Below, piece by piece: positions 10,396-20,479 of a stretch of DNA of 64,000 nt (the first letter of the stretch is position 1; each line of letters opens with the position of its first letter). This DNA is from Microbacterium sp. TPD7012. GTDB taxonomy: Bacteria; Actinomycetota; Actinomycetes; Actinomycetales; Microbacteriaceae. The position numbers and the translations under genes were made by a program. The notes under the pieces were generated by a model, which saw only the letters and a program-made list of their open reading frames with translations, had not been told where the DNA came from and ran no database searches. Location of the stretch: NCBI RefSeq assembly GCF_003075395.1, contig NZ_QDFV01000006.1, positions 1-64,000 of the forward strand, written 5' to 3'.

Positions 10396-11597
10396 GCGGG
10401 AACCTTTCCAGAGACGGATGCCGAGACATCGGCGAGAGCAGCGGCGAACAGCTCGCGGAACTCGGCGAGCTCGTCGTCGCCGATCGTGAGGGCGGGTGCG
10501 ATGCGCACGGTCTCGGGGTTCGCGGCGTTCACGATGAGGCCGCGCTCCTGCGCCGCGGCGACGACGTCGCCGGCGACCGGTGCGCTCAGCGCGACACCGA
10601 TCAGGAGGCCGCGGCCGCGCACGGCGGAGATCAGCGGCGAGTCGAGGCCGAGGATCAGCTCGCGCAGCTCCTCCCCGCGGCGTGCGGCGTTCTCGACGAG
10701 TCCGGCGCGCTCGATCTCGGTCAGCACCGCATCGGCCACCGCGGTCGCGAGCGGGTTGCCGCCGAAGGTGGAACCGTGGGACCCGGGCGTGAACAGATCG
10801 CTGGCCGCACCGTAGGTGACCAGGGCGCCGATCGGGAAGCCGCCGCCGATGCCCTTCGCCAGGGTGATCGCGTCGGGGGTGATCCCCTCGTGGCTGAACC
10901 CGAACCAGGCGCCGGTGCGTCCGGCCCCGGTCTGGATCTCGTCCACGATCAGCAGGGCGCCGTGCGCCAGCGTCAGCGAGCGTGCGGCGGCCAGGTAGCC
11001 CTCCGGCAGCTCGACCACACCGGCCTCGCCCTGGATGGGCTCGACGATGACCGCGGCGACGCGGTCATCCATGGCCGCCTCGAGCGCTTCGATCGTCGCG
11101 GGGATGTGCTCGACCCCGCCCGGCATCGGCTCGAACGGGGCGCGCATCGACGCCTTCGCCGTCATGGCGAGCGACCCCATCGTGCGGCCGTGGAAGCCGT
11201 TCTCGAGGGCGATGATCCGCGGACGTTCGGCGCCGCCGTGCAGGCGGGCGAGCTTGAACGCCGCCTCGTTCGCCTCGGCCCCGGAGTTCGAGAAGTACAC
11301 CCGTCCGTCGATGCCCGCGCCGGCGAGACGCTTGAGGCGGGCGGCGAGTGCCAGCTGCGGCGGGGTCGCGAAGTAGTTCGACACGTGTGCGAGCGTCGCG
11401 GCCTGCTTCGAGATGGCCTCGACGAACACGGGGTGCGCGTGGCCGAGCGAGGTCACGGCGATGCCGGCCAGGAAGTCCAGATAGCGTCGGTCATCGGCAT
11501 CCCACAGGTACGAGCCCTCACCCCTGGTGAGCAGAGCAAGCCGGGCTCCGGCGTTCTGCACGAGATCGCGCGCCACATCGTCCTGCCAGACGGTCAT
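10392..11597 (-). CDS. argD: Acetylornithine aminotransferase
   Basis: The 401-residue PLP enzyme transfers the amino group of glutamate to N-acetylglutamate semialdehyde. Class III aminotransferase features are the [15 protein letters not shown] substrate segment, [28 protein letters not shown] with the PLP-binding Asp, and [14 protein letters not shown] carrying the Schiff-base Lys. It overlaps argB upstream and argF downstream by 4 bp each. ArgD enzymes often also act in lysine synthesis as DapC; that is possible but not shown here. Confidence 0.96.
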
Positions 11598-12511
11598 GCC
11601 GTCACCTCCGTCTTTCCCAGAACCACTTCGGTTCCGATTCCCTTGCTGGTGAAGAGCTCGACGAGCACCGAGTGCGGCACCCGTCCGTCGATGATGGCCG
11701 CTGCGTCGACGCCCCCCTCGACGGCGTCGAGACAGGCGCGCATCTTGGGGATCATCCCGGACTCGAGCGTCGGCAGCATCCGGATGAGATCCTCCGATGT
11801 CAGATGCGACACGAGCGAGTCCCGATTGGGCCAGTCCGCGTAGAGCCCCGGGACGTCGGTCAGCACGACGAGCTTGCGGGCCTTGAGGGCGACGGCGAGT
11901 GCCGCCGCCGCGGCATCCGCGTTGACGTTGAGCGACTGGCCGGGGTGATCGAGATCCGGGGCGATGCTCGAGACCACCGGCACGCGACCCGCCGCGAGGT
12001 GGTCGAGCACGGGAGTCGGGTCGACCTCGACGACGTCGCCGACGCGGCCGAGATCGACCTCGAGCCCGTCGATGACCACGCCGCGGCGGCGTCCGCCGAA
12101 GAGTCCGGCATCCTCACCGCTGAGTCCGGTCGCGATGGGTCCGTGCGAGTTGATCTTCGAGACCAGCTGCGGGTTCACCTGACCGGTGAGCACCATCCGC
12201 ACGACGCTGATCGCCTCGGTATTGGTGACGCGGTAGCCGCCCTTGAACTCGCTGGGGATCTCGAGCCGCTGCAGCATGTCGGAGATCTGGGGACCGCCGC
12301 CGTGCACGACCACCGGCTGCACGCCGACGTTGCGGAGATAGGCGATGTCCTGCGCGAAGGCATCCTGCAGCTCGTCCGACACCATGGCGTTGCCGCCGTA
12401 CTTGATGACGACGATCTGGTCGCGGAACTTCTTCAGCCACGGCAGCGACTCGATGAGGGTCGTCGCCTTCTGCGCGGCGACCTCGGCGGGGGTGTCCTGG
12501 ATGTCGGTCAT
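11594..12511 (-). CDS. argB: Acetylglutamate kinase
   Basis: The 305-residue kinase phosphorylates N-acetylglutamate. The amino-acid-kinase motifs VIKYGGNAM (about residue 35) and VVHGGGPQI are present, with [12 protein letters not shown] near the nucleotide site. An N-terminal helix of about 30 residues precedes the first strand. In known NAGKs that extra helix goes with the hexameric, arginine-inhibited type, so feedback control by arginine is likely. The start at 12511 overlaps the argJ stop (ATGA); an upstream extension in frame looks non-coding. Confidence 0.96.
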   Translation of the reverse strand: MTDIQDTPAEVAAQKATTLIESLPWLKKFRDQIVVIKYGGNAMVSDELQDAFAQDIAYLRNVGVQPVVVHGGGPQISDMLQRLEIPSEFKGGYRVTNTEAISVVRMVLTGQVNPQLVSKINSHGPIATGLSGEDAGLFGGRRRGVVIDGLEVDLGRVGDVVEVDPTPVLDHLAAGRVPVVSSIAPDLDHPGQSLNVNADAAAAALAVALKARKLVVLTDVPGLYADWPNRDSLVSHLTSEDLIRMLPTLESGMIPKMRACLDAVEGGVDAAAIIDGRVPHSVLVELFTSKGIGTEVVLGKTEVTA

Positions 12512-13665
12512 GAGGCGTAGGCGCTGTTCTCGTGCACGTAGTCGTGGGTGAGGTCGTTGGTGAGGATCGTCGCCGTCGCGTCGCCCGACTTCAGGTCGAT
12601 GATCAGGTGCGTGGCGCGCGGGGTCAGGTCGACCTCCTCGCGGGGGCGGTCGGGGCCCCCCTCGCTGCACACCCGGACGCCGTTCATCCACACGTCGACG
12701 TCGTACGGATCGAACTGCGCACTGGTGGTGCCGATCGCCGCCAGCACGCGACCCCAGTTGGGGTCGTTGCCGAAGATCGCCGCCTTGAAGAGGTTGTTGC
12801 GGGCGACGGAGCGGCCGACCTCGACGGCCTCCTGCTCGGATGCCGCGTGCTGCACCTCGATCGTGATGTCGTGGCTCGCGCCCTCGGCGTCGCCCTGCAG
12901 CTTCACCGCGAGCTGCTGGGAGAGCTCGGTCAGCGCGGCGGCGAAGTCGTCGAGGTCGGGGACGATCCCCGAGGCGCCGTTGGCGAGCAGCGTCACCTGA
13001 TCATTGGTCGACATGCAGCCGTCCGAGTCGAGCCGATCGAAGGTCTGCCCGGTCGCACGGCGGAGGGCCGCGTCGGCGTCGAGCGGCTCGACGACCGCGT
13101 CGGTCGTGATCACCACGAGCATCGTGGCGAGCCCGGGCGCCAGCATGCCTGCGCCCTTCGCCATTCCGCCGATCGTCCAGCCGTCCCGGGAGACGACCGC
13201 CGTCTTCGACACGGAGTCGGTGGTCATGATCGCCTCGGCAGCTGCCTGTCCCCCGTCGGCGCTGAGCTCGGCGATCGCCTGCGCGGTGCCGTCGAGCACC
13301 TTGCCGCGGAACACCTCGTCGCCGACGCCGATCAGGCCGGTGGAGCAGATCAGGACGTCGCCGGCGCTGACGCCGAGGAGCTCGGCGGCCTTCTCGGCGG
13401 TCTGATGCGTGGTCTGGAATCCGAAGGCGCCGGTGAAGCAGTTCGCACCGCCGGAGTTGAGCACGACCGCCTCGACGACGCGGTCGGCGACCGCCTGCTG
13501 CGACCAGATGATCGGGTTGGCCTTGGCGCGGTTGCTCGTGAACACCGCGGCTCCGACCTTGCGCGGTCCGCGGTTGACGACGACGGCGACGTCGGGCTTG
13601 CCGGTGGACTTGAGCCCTGCGGCGACACCGGCCGCCTCGAATCCTGCGGGGGCGGTGACGCTCAC
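12508..13665 (-). CDS. argJ: Glutamate N-acetyltransferase / amino-acid acetyltransferase
   Basis: The 385-residue bifunctional enzyme recycles the acetyl group from N-acetylornithine to glutamate. It is made as a proenzyme that cuts itself before a Thr; the site is visible as [15 protein letters not shown] (about residues 180-194), with Thr the new N-terminal nucleophile of the beta chain. The start is GTG at 13665, where the conserved N-terminus ([18 protein letters not shown]) begins and where GTGA overlaps the argC stop. Confidence 0.96.
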   Translation of the reverse strand: MSVTAPAGFEAAGVAAGLKSTGKPDVAVVVNRGPRKVGAAVFTSNRAKANPIIWSQQAVADRVVEAVVLNSGGANCFTGAFGFQTTHQTAEKAAELLGVSAGDVLICSTGLIGVGDEVFRGKVLDGTAQAIAELSADGGQAAAEAIMTTDSVSKTAVVSRDGWTIGGMAKGAGMLAPGLATMLVVITTDAVVEPLDADAALRRATGQTFDRLDSDGCMSTNDQVTLLANGASGIVPDLDDFAAALTELSQQLAVKLQGDAEGASHDITIEVQHAASEQEAVEVGRSVARNNLFKAAIFGNDPNWGRVLAAIGTTSAQFDPYDVDVWMNGVRVCSEGGPDRPREEVDLTPRATHLIIDLKSGDATATILTNDLTHDYVHENSAYAS

Positions 13666-14729
13666 GGCGCGACTCCGTTCACTGAGAGGGCGCGGCCTTC
13701 GGGGAGGCCGAGCGCGAGGTTCATGGACTGGATGGCGGCGCCCGCCGTGCCCTTGACGAGGTTGTCGACCGCGGTGACGACCGTGACTCGGTTCGCGGCA
13801 CGGTCGATCGCGAGGCCGATCAGGGCGGTGTTGGCCCCGAGCACGTCGGCGGTGCGCGGGAAGCGTCCCTCCGGGAGGAGCTGCACGAAGGTCTCGCCGG
13901 CGTAGGCGCTCTCCCACGCGTCGCGGATCTGCGCGTCGGAGGCTCCTTCGACGATCGGTGCGGTGGAGGTGGCGAGGATTCCGCGGGACATCGGCACCAG
14001 CACCGGGGTGAACGAGATGCGGACGTCGCCGCCCTGGGTTCCTGAGCCTGTCGAGGGGATCGCCGCGGCGAGCGCCTGCCGGATCTCGGGGATGTGCCGG
14101 TGCGTGCCCCCGACCGCGTAGGGGTTGGCGGTGCCGAGGATCTCACTGGCGAGCAGATTGCTCTTGAGGCTCTTGCCCGCGCCCGAGGGGCCGACCGCGA
14201 GGACCGAGACGATGTCGGACGGGTCGATGACCCCGGCGGCGATACCCGGCGCGAGGCTGAGGCTCACCGTGGACGCGTTGCACCCCGGCGCCGCGATACG
14301 GCTCGCTCCGCGGAGGTGCTCGCGCTGCTTCACGCCGTCGACGAGGAGTTCCGGCACGCCGTAGGTCCAGGCGTCGTGGAACGTGCCGCCGTAGAAGGCG
14401 TCCCACGCGGACGGCGACGTGAGCCGGTGGTCGGCACCGGCGTCGATCACGAGCGGCACGTCGCCGAGCGCATCCGTGTACTGGCCGGACTGCCCGTGCG
14501 GCAGCGCGAGGAACACGATGTCGTGACCGGCGAGGATCTGCGGCGTCGTGTCCTGAAGGGTGAGGTGGGCCAGCGAGCGCAGGTGCGGCTGATGGTCGAT
14601 GAGCGGCTGGCCGGCGTTCGAGTGAGCCGTCACTGTGCGGATCTCGATGTCGGGATGATCGGCCAGGAGGCGCAGAATCTCGCCGCCTGCGTAGCCGGAT
14701 GCGCCGGAGACGGCGACGGTATACGTCAT
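13662..14729 (-). CDS. argC: N-acetyl-gamma-glutamyl-phosphate reductase
   Basis: The 355-residue NADPH enzyme reduces N-acetylglutamyl phosphate. It has the [15 protein letters not shown] nucleotide-binding start and the active-site Cys150 in APGCNAS. It is the first gene of the arginine operon, with TAAGGT (14736-14741) 6 nt before the ATG, so probably leaderless. An odd insertion, [10 protein letters not shown] (about residues 225-234), is encoded by a copy of a dispersed repeat found elsewhere in the window. It sits between [13 protein letters not shown] and [12 protein letters not shown], where a surface loop would be expected. Confidence 0.97.
   Translation of the reverse strand: MTYTVAVSGASGYAGGEILRLLADHPDIEIRTVTAHSNAGQPLIDHQPHLRSLAHLTLQDTTPQILAGHDIVFLALPHGQSGQYTDALGDVPLVIDAGADHRLTSPSAWDAFYGGTFHDAWTYGVPELLVDGVKQREHLRGASRIAAPGCNASTVSLSLAPGIAAGVIDPSDIVSVLAVGPSGAGKSLKSNLLASEILGTANPYAVGGTHRHIPEIRQALAAAIPSTGSGTQGGDVRISFTPVLVPMSRGILATSTAPIVEGASDAQIRDAWESAYAGETFVQLLPEGRFPRTADVLGANTALIGLAIDRAANRVTVVTAVDNLVKGTAGAAIQSMNLALGLPEGRALSVNGVAP
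14037..14058. repeat. Dispersed repeat copy inside argC
   Basis: GGTTCCTGAGCCTG plus TCGAGGGG matches the repeat units at 40786-40873 and the copy in pheT at 21629-21651. It is read in frame on the minus strand and adds PSTGSGT to the ArgC loop. Confidence 0.85.
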
Positions 14730-15000
14730 GCTTCTACCTTAACGGTCGGGCCCTCGAGGAATCGGGGACCATGGTCGGGGCCGGAGCGGCGACACCGGCA
14801 CTCGACCGCCGCGCGTGCGCAGGCAGGAATCCGGGGTCGCCTAGAGTCGGCGGCCGCCGCGGCGTCGGCGCACGACGATGACGCCCGTGACACCCTTCGT
14901 CTCGCTGCGCTCGCTCAGGAACCGCGTAGCGGGAGCGAGGACGGCCGAAGGCATGTCGCGACAGTAGCGCGGGCGGCGCGGCATCCGCAAATCCGCGCCG
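14730..15000. other. Intergenic region upstream of argC with repeat-like block
   Basis: No gene is supported here. The argC -10 TAAGGT lies at 14736-14741. At 14894-14922 a block of the form CCTTCGTCTCGCTGCGCTCG followed by CTCAGGAACC shares both ends with the dispersed repeat family but has a different core. I found no convincing arginine-repressor box by eye. Confidence 0.5.
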
Positions 15001-17151
15001 TCACACGACCGGATGCACCTCCGTCGGCGCGGCGAAGAAGGCGAGTTCGTGCGCACTCGACGTCTCGAACGCTCGGAGCATCCGCGCCCTCGTCGCAGGC
15101 TCCGCCGCCGCAGCCGCGGCGGCCACGACCTCGATCGCTCGACGCGTCGCGTCTTCGAAGGCGGGGTCGGCATACGTCGCGAGCCAGGATGCGTACGGAT
15201 GCCGCGGGTCGCGCGCGTGCGCACCGAATTCCCCCGCGTGCAGCCGCTGCCCGAGGTCGGTGTAGAGCCAGAAGCACGGGAGGAGCGCGGCGATGAGCTC
15301 GCGGTAGTCGCCGCCGAAGGCGACCGAGCGCAGATGGTCGAGGTAGGCGATCGTCGCGGGTGCGGGTTCGGCGGTGAAGGTCGCCGCCCCCACGCCCTGC
15401 GACGGCGACAGCCATGCGGCGTGCAGCTCGAGCTCGCCGACGATCGAGCCGTGCGCGGAGTTCGCCCAGAACGCCTGCTCCACGGAGGTGGGCGCGAGCC
15501 GTGCCGCCTCGGCGAGCACGCGCGCGTAGTCCCGCAGGTAGAGGGCGTCCTGCGCCAGGTAGAACAGGAACGGCTCGCGCGCGAGTGTCCCGTCCGCGAG
15601 TGCGCGGATGAACGGCAGCTCGTCGATCGCCGCACGGGTGTCGGCGATCTGCCGCCACCAGTCCGCCTCGATCTCCGCGGCCGCCGGTCGGGTCTCCAGA
15701 CCGCCGCGGATCCAGAGGCCGGCGAAGTGGCTGATCGGCCCCTGCCCTCGCCCGACGCGCAGCGACTCCCCTTCGCGCAGCGACTCGCGGAGCCAGGCGC
15801 GCGCGCCGGCCACGGCCGTGGTCGCATCCTCTCCCTGCGCGAGCCGGGTGGCGAGCGCCGATGACAGGGAGCACCCGGTGCCGTGCGTGTTCCGGGTGGC
15901 GATCCGCGGGCCGGTGAACTCCTCCCGGAGCCGTCGCCGCGCGTCGATCAGCGCATCCGGCGCCTCTTCCCCTGGCAGATGCCCGCCCTTCACGAGCACC
16001 ATCGCGCCGACCTCGGACGACAGCTCCTCGGCTGCGGCGAGTGCGTCCGGCCAGTCGGCGGGCACGCGGCCGACCAGCACGGCGAGCTCCGCGAGGTTCG
16101 GCGTGATGAGGTGGGCGTGACGGAGAAGCCGATGCAGCTCGCCCTCCGCCTCGGGATCGAGCAGACGGTCTCCCGAGGTCGCGACCATCACGGGGTCGAG
16201 GACGACGATGGGCGGCCGCGCGGCGTCGAGCCAGGTTCCCACGGTGCGGATGACCTCGGCGTCGGCCAGCATCCCGATCTTGACCGCATCGATCGTGACA
16301 TCGTCCGACAGCGCCTCCAGCTGAGCCCGCAGGAAGTCCGTCGGCGGCACGTGCACGCCGCGGACGCCCTCGGTGTTCTGGGCCGTCAGGGCCGTGATCG
16401 CGGCCATGCCGTAGCCGCCGTTCGCGGCGATCGACTTCAGATCGGCCTGGATCCCCGCACCCCCCGACGGGTCGCTGCCGGCGATGCTGAGGATGCGCGG
16501 GGCCGTGCCGGATCGCCAGCGCCGTCGGAACTCCGCGGCGACCCGGCCGGGGTCGTCAGCCGCGCACAGCGCCGACACGACGGCGAGGCCGGCCGCGCCC
16601 GCCTCTCGCAGCGCCTCGGTGTCGTCGATCCCGACGCCCCCGATCGCCACGCATGGGAGGGGGCTCGCCTCCGCGAAGGCACGGAAGCCGTCGATACCGA
16701 GAGCTGGCGGGTGGTCGGGTTTCGTGAGGGTGGGGCGGATGACGCCGACGCCGAGGTGATCGACGGTGCCGGGCGGCAGCGCGCGCACGGCATCCAGGTG
16801 CGCGGCGCTGTTCGCCGTCAGGCCGATGAGCGCATCGGGTCCGAGCGCCTCGCGGGCCCGGAGGACGGAGGCGTCGCCCTGCCCCAGGTGCACCCCATCC
16901 ACCCGGGCTCCGCGTTCGCGCGCCGCGAGGGCGGCGTCGAGGCGGTCGTTCACGACGAGGCGCGCGCGCCCGGCGATCACGTGCGAGAGTTCGACCAGCT
17001 GCTCGACGATCTCGGCATCGGTCGCCGACTTGTCGCGCAGCTGCACGATGCGCACGCCTCCGTCGACCGCCTGACGCACCGTCTCGACGACTCCCCGCGG
17101 ACCGCAGAGCTCGGGATCGGTGACGAGGTAGAGCGAGAGATCGGCGTTCAC
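15001..17151 (-). CDS. ThiE-ThiD-TenA trifunctional thiamine enzyme
   Basis: The 716-residue protein joins three enzymes. Residues 1-213 are thiamine-phosphate synthase (Thi[32 protein letters not shown]). Residues about 217-485 are hydroxymethylpyrimidine (phosphate) kinase (Thi[44 protein letters not shown]). From about 500 to the end is TenA aminopyrimidine aminohydrolase, with catalytic Cys in [13 protein letters not shown] and a late Glu in SSAHELAFF. Together they recycle degraded pyrimidine, activate it and couple it to the thiazole phosphate. It overlaps thiM by 4 bp. No thiC, thiG or thiS is nearby, so this locus alone serves salvage. Confidence 0.96.
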   Translation of the reverse strand: MNADLSLYLVTDPELCGPRGVVETVRQAVDGGVRIVQLRDKSATDAEIVEQLVELSHVIAGRARLVVNDRLDAALAARERGARVDGVHLGQGDASVLRAREALGPDALIGLTANSAAHLDAVRALPPGTVDHLGVGVIRPTLTKPDHPPALGIDGFRAFAEASPLPCVAIGGVGIDDTEALREAGAAGLAVVSALCAADDPGRVAAEFRRRWRSGTAPRILSIAGSDPSGGAGIQADLKSIAANGGYGMAAITALTAQNTEGVRGVHVPPTDFLRAQLEALSDDVTIDAVKIGMLADAEVIRTVGTWLDAARPPIVVLDPVMVATSGDRLLDPEAEGELHRLLRHAHLITPNLAELAVLVGRVPADWPDALAAAEELSSEVGAMVLVKGGHLPGEEAPDALIDARRRLREEFTGPRIATRNTHGTGCSLSSALATRLAQGEDATTAVAGARAWLRESLREGESLRVGRGQGPISHFAGLWIRGGLETRPAAAEIEADWWRQIADTRAAIDELPFIRALADGTLAREPFLFYLAQDALYLRDYARVLAEAARLAPTSVEQAFWANSAHGSIVGELELHAAWLSPSQGVGAATFTAEPAPATIAYLDHLRSVAFGGDYRELIAALLPCFWLYTDLGQRLHAGEFGAHARDPRHPYASWLATYADPAFEDATRRAIEVVAAAAAAAEPATRARMLRAFETSSAHELAFFAAPTEVHPVV

Positions 17152-17996
17152 AGGACACCGCTCTCGACACGGGCGCCGGCGGTGAGGTCCGCGGGATCCA
17201 CCGCGGCGAGCGCGTCGAGCAGCGCGACGGCGAAGCTGCCCGGCCCCGTCGACCGGAGCGCGGCCTGCTCCGCCGCGATGGTGTAGACGAGGCTCGCCGA
17301 GGCGACGGCGGTGAGCGCATCGACGCCTGCGGGCCTGGCCGCTCCGAGGAACGCGGCCATCACCGCGCCGAGTGCGCAGCCGCCGCCGGTGACTCTCGTG
17401 AGCAGTTCATCGCCGTTCGCGATGCGCAGCACACGCTGCCCGTCGGTGATCAGGTCGACGGGGCCGGAGACGGCCACCACGCTCCCGAAGCGCGTGGCGA
17501 GCGACACGGCCGCGTCGGCCGCGGCATCCGTGGTGTCCGTCGCATCCACGCCGCGTCCACCCGCGCTGAGACCCGCGAGCGCGAGGATCTCCGAGGCGTT
17601 GCCGCGGATCGCGGTGGGGCGCTGCGCGACCAGTTGGTGTGCGAGCGCGGTGCGCACCGGCAACGCGCCGATCGCGACCGGGTCGAGCACCCAGGGTGTT
17701 CCTGCGACGACGGCGCCCGTGACCGCCTCGACGCTCGCCGCGCGCTGTTCGGGCGTCGGAGTGCCGAGGTTCACCAGCAGACCGGAGGCCACGCCGGCGA
17801 ACATGCCGGCTTCGTCGACGATGTCGACCATGGCGGGAGCCGCCCCCACGGCGAGCAGCACGTTCGCCGTGAAGCCGGTGACGACGGCGTTCGTGATGCA
17901 GTGCGTCAGCGGCGGAGCCTCGCGCAGCACCCCCAGCAGTGTCCCGGCCGAAGCCGCGAGATCGATGGTGGAATCAGGACGCAGACGATCGCTCAT
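17148..17996 (-). CDS. thiM: Hydroxyethylthiazole kinase
   Basis: The 282-residue ribokinase-like enzyme phosphorylates hydroxyethylthiazole, giving the second substrate for the ThiE domain encoded next. Family segments are [20 protein letters not shown] at the N-terminus, [15 protein letters not shown] and [10 protein letters not shown] with the anion hole. I prefer the ATG at 17996: GAAGGG, the 3' tail of the TPP riboswitch, lies 9 nt upstream. The ATG at 18005 abuts that sequence and is a poorer fit. Confidence 0.95.
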   Translation of the reverse strand: MSDRLRPDSTIDLAASAGTLLGVLREAPPLTHCITNAVVTGFTANVLLAVGAAPAMVDIVDEAGMFAGVASGLLVNLGTPTPEQRAASVEAVTGAVVAGTPWVLDPVAIGALPVRTALAHQLVAQRPTAIRGNASEILALAGLSAGGRGVDATDTTDAAADAAVSLATRFGSVVAVSGPVDLITDGQRVLRIANGDELLTRVTGGGCALGAVMAAFLGAARPAGVDALTAVASASLVYTIAAEQAALRSTGPGSFAVALLDALAAVDPADLTAGARVESGVL

Positions 17997-18002
17997 GGGC
18001 GA

Positions 18003-18076
18003 CATCCCTTCGCTAGTACGAACTAGATCAGGTTCGACGGGTCTGTTCTCAGCCGCGGATGCGGCACCCCGTGTCA
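18003..18076 (-). ncRNA. TPP riboswitch (THI element)
   Basis: On the minus strand the conserved TPP aptamer parts appear in order: ACGGGGTGC (from 18072), GCTGAGA (about 18047-18053), ACCCG, GAACCTGATCTAGTT, and TACTAGCGAAGGGATG at the 3' end. The Shine-Dalgarno GAAGGG of thiM lies inside the terminal helix P1. Ligand binding should therefore hide the ribosome site directly, with no separate terminator needed. It controls thiM and the ThiE-ThiD-TenA fusion. Confidence 0.96.
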
Positions 18077-18087
18077 CTGCTCGAAGT

Positions 18088-19056
18088 CTAGCGACCGAGC
18101 TCGGCCCGCAGCGCGCGCTCCTCCGCCCTGGTGAGTCCGGCACGGCGGACGCGGTCGATCCCGCGAGCCCGCTCGTCGGCGACGACATCGGCGATCGTCT
18201 CGACGAGCGGCCGGAGCGACCCGCCGGTCGCGTGGAATCGCGCGTTCGACCGCGTCATGAATCCGGTCATCTCCGCGGGGAGCCAGAGCGGCAGCGAGCG
18301 CTCCCCCATCCAGTACTCGACGCCCTGCCCGACGAGCCAGTCCTCGGTCGCGACGACCGTGTCTCCCGTATGCCCCGCGGCGGTACAAACAGCGTCCAGC
18401 ACCTCGGCCAGCGGATGCACGTCCCCGATCGTGTTGACCGGGCCGGTCGCCGACGTCGTGACCACATAGTCGGCGAGGTCGTCGACATCGATCACCTGCG
18501 TCGCGCGGCCGTCCGTCGGCGGGAGCAGCACGGGCTCCGCACCGGCACGGATGAAGGCCGCCGCCCAGTATCCGAACCGGTCGCTCGGGTCTCCCTCGCC
18601 GACGATGAGGCCGGGCCGCGCGATGAGCGCGCGCGGCCCGAGCGTCGCGACGGCGTCCTCCGCCGCGGCCTTCTGTGCGCCGTACTCGTACTCGTCGCCG
18701 CGCTGAGCGGGCGGATGCCGCGGCGCGGATTCGTCGGCCCCGGCGGTCTCGTCGTCGGAGTACACCGACATCGACGAGACGTACGTCCAGCGTGCGGCGC
18801 GATCGCCGAGCGCGTTCACCGCACCGGCGACATGCGCGGCCTGCGAGGAGATGTCGACCACCTGATCCCAGTCCCGTGCGGCGAGGGCTGCGTAGACCAC
18901 GGGATCATCGCGATCACCCCGTACGAGCGCCGCACCATCCGGCGCAGCCCTCTCACCACGCGCGAGGCAGGTCACCGCCGCACCGGCATCCAGCCATCGT
19001 CGGGCGATGCGCCCCGAGAGCCAGCCCGTCCCACCCAGGATCAGCACGTCCGTCAT
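18088..19056 (-). CDS. NAD-dependent epimerase/dehydratase (extended SDR) family protein
   Basis: The 322-residue protein has an N-terminal Rossmann glycine motif, [10 protein letters not shown] (residues 6-15), a TYVSSMSVY strand with the catalytic Ser, and YGAQKAAAE carrying the Tyr-x3-Lys pair. This supports an active nucleotide-dependent sugar or isoprenoid-type oxidoreductase/epimerase. The substrate is not predictable. Its stop lies only 12 bp before the TPP riboswitch on the same strand, so some read-through into thiM is possible, but nothing ties it to thiamine. Confidence 0.88.
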   Translation of the reverse strand: MTDVLILGGTGWLSGRIARRWLDAGAAVTCLARGERAAPDGAALVRGDRDDPVVYAALAARDWDQVVDISSQAAHVAGAVNALGDRAARWTYVSSMSVYSDDETAGADESAPRHPPAQRGDEYEYGAQKAAAEDAVATLGPRALIARPGLIVGEGDPSDRFGYWAAAFIRAGAEPVLLPPTDGRATQVIDVDDLADYVVTTSATGPVNTIGDVHPLAEVLDAVCTAAGHTGDTVVATEDWLVGQGVEYWMGERSLPLWLPAEMTGFMTRSNARFHATGGSLRPLVETIADVVADERARGIDRVRRAGLTRAEERALRAELGR

Positions 19057-19116
19057 GGGTCCATGTCACCAGCATCCGGCTCCGGTGGGAAGGTGTCTCC
19101 GCTCAGAGCAGGCAGG

Positions 19117-19437
19117 TCAGCGAGGCAGGGAGAAGTCGAGATCGAAGGCGAGCATCACGGCCGTGGCCAACTGCGTCTCCTGCTTCTCGGAGAGGTAGCC
19201 GATCGTGCGTCCCAGCGCAGAGACGGGAATCGTGAGGACGTTGTCGATCGATACCGCGCATTCGTGATCGAGACCGTTGGCAGGCCCCAACGGCACTTCG
19301 CTGCTCAGGCCCTTCACCGTGGAGGTGATCGGCGCCACCGTGACCTTCGTCATCGCCGGGCGAGCCGCGTCTCTCGTGAGGATCACCACCGGACGGGTCT
19401 TGTCGAGCCGCGCCAGACAGATCTCGCGCACCGTCAA
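19117..19437 (-). CDS. MazF/PemK-type mRNA endoribonuclease toxin
   Basis: The 106-residue protein has the MazF-fold pattern: an early KTRPVVILTRDAA segment (the usual xRPxlvls core with catalytic Arg), MTKVTVAPITSTVKGLSSEV with the conserved Thr/Ser strand, and LDHECAVSIDNVLTIP. Such toxins cut mRNA at short motifs. It overlaps the upstream antitoxin gene by 4 bp (ATGA), the classic toxin-antitoxin order with antitoxin first. Whether it is active is not visible. Confidence 0.9.
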   Translation of the reverse strand: MTVREICLARLDKTRPVVILTRDAARPAMTKVTVAPITSTVKGLSSEVPLGPANGLDHECAVSIDNVLTIPVSALGRTIGYLSEKQETQLATAVMLAFDLDFSLPR

Positions 19438-19667
19438 CGCTCGATCGCGATGTGACCGATGGTCCAGTCCACGAGCGAGTCGAGGTCGTCGCCCGCACCT
19501 CGTGTGTTCAGGATCTCTACGTCATGCTCGGCTGCCCGCCGTCGGAGTTCGCGGGCGATCGCCACGGAGACCAGCGCCGTGCGGCTGGGAGCCGCTCCGG
19601 CGGAGACCAAGGCGTCGAGTTCTGCGACCATCTCGTCGGACAGCCTGAGGGCGATCTGCGTGCTCAT
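19434..19667 (-). CDS. Ribbon-helix-helix antitoxin of the MazF-like toxin
   Basis: The 77-residue protein opens with STQIALRLSDEMVAELDALV, a ribbon-helix-helix DNA-binding domain with the beta strand at residues 2-8. A charged C-terminal tail (DDLDSLVDWTIGHIAIER) follows that would wrap the toxin. It is first in the two-gene operon. TAGAGT lies 6 nt before the ATG, and a perfect palindrome overlaps the -35 region, so autorepression is likely. Confidence 0.9.
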   Translation of the reverse strand: MSTQIALRLSDEMVAELDALVSAGAAPSRTALVSVAIARELRRRAAEHDVEILNTRGAGDDLDSLVDWTIGHIAIER

Positions 19668-19673
19668 ACGGCT

Positions 19674-19706
19674 ACTCTACTGCGAATGCATCCCACTTTG
19701 GGATGC
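19674..19706 (-). promoter_or_regulatory. Toxin-antitoxin promoter with palindromic operator
   Basis: GCATCCCA-CTT-TGGGATGC (19688-19706) is a perfect 8-3-8 inverted repeat. It covers the spacer and -35 of the promoter whose -10 is TAGAGT (19674-19679). It has no T-run, so a terminator for the DUF402 gene upstream is less likely than an operator for the antitoxin. Confidence 0.75.
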
Positions 19707-19713
19707 ACGGGAT

Positions 19714-20433
19714 TCAGGCCTTGCGGCGCAGCTCCCCGAGCCCGGCCAGCTCCGGGGTCGTCCACGCCGGATCCGGCCGCCAACGGCGCCACTCGGCGTC
19801 GAAGGGCCAGTCACCTGCCTCGAACGAGGCGATCGCCGCATCCGCGTGGCGTTCGATCTGCGCGGCCTGCTCGGGGCTGAGCCGCCCCTGTTCGATCGCC
19901 GCCGCCAGTTCGTCCTCGTCCTTGAGGTGGATCATGCCGTCGGGGTCGATCTCGACGTCGAGGATGTGATCCGACGAGTAGGTGTCGTGATCGGTGCGCA
20001 GATGCGCGTTCTCGAGGTTCACATACCACCCGGCGAACGTCCACTCCGACCCGGTCGTCTCGCTCCAGAACAGCCACACCGACCACGGGAGCCCGGCCGG
20101 AGCGATGCGCAGCACGCCGTTGCCCCACCACTCCTCCACGATGCGCGTGCGCTCCTCCAGCCAGCGGCGCTCGAGCGGCACGGTGCGTACACGCTGCCCG
20201 TCGGGCGCTCCCTGCGACTCCTGCAGCGTTCCCGGCGCGAGCCACGCGACCAGACCGTGCTCGTCGTCGCGCACCACGCGCATCGGCGAGATCGTCGACG
20301 GCTCCCCCGGCTGCCACCCGGGCTTGCGGTAATGCCAGTCGATCTGCGCGCCCGGGGGAAGGAAGGGCCCTTCGCCGAGCGGTCGCGCGCCGTCGGGGAC
20401 GGCGGCCGGAGTGCCCTGGGGGAGGATGCTCAT
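19714..20433 (-). CDS. DUF402 domain-containing protein
   Basis: The 239-residue protein has the DUF402 core in its middle: RIAPAGLPWSVWLFW, then WTFAGWYVNLENAHLR, then DHILDVEIDPDG. In related proteins such as FomD and Ntdp these acidic residues hold divalent metal and the domain hydrolyses nucleotides, so a nucleoside diphosphatase-like activity is plausible. The C-terminal PEQAAQIERHADAAI helix is also typical. TACCGT lies 6 nt before the ATG, so the gene appears leaderless and separate from pheT. Confidence 0.82.
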   Translation of the reverse strand: MSILPQGTPAAVPDGARPLGEGPFLPPGAQIDWHYRKPGWQPGEPSTISPMRVVRDDEHGLVAWLAPGTLQESQGAPDGQRVRTVPLERRWLEERTRIVEEWWGNGVLRIAPAGLPWSVWLFWSETTGSEWTFAGWYVNLENAHLRTDHDTYSSDHILDVEIDPDGMIHLKDEDELAAAIEQGRLSPEQAAQIERHADAAIASFEAGDWPFDAEWRRWRPDPAWTTPELAGLGELRRKA

Positions 20434-20479
20434 CCCGCCACGGTACTCCGGCCCCGCCACCGTCCGGCGGAACCTGCGC

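Noticed and set aside
14730..14893. ArgR operator upstream of argC
   Set aside because: No palindromic ARG-box-like sequence could be found by eye; a motif search would be needed.
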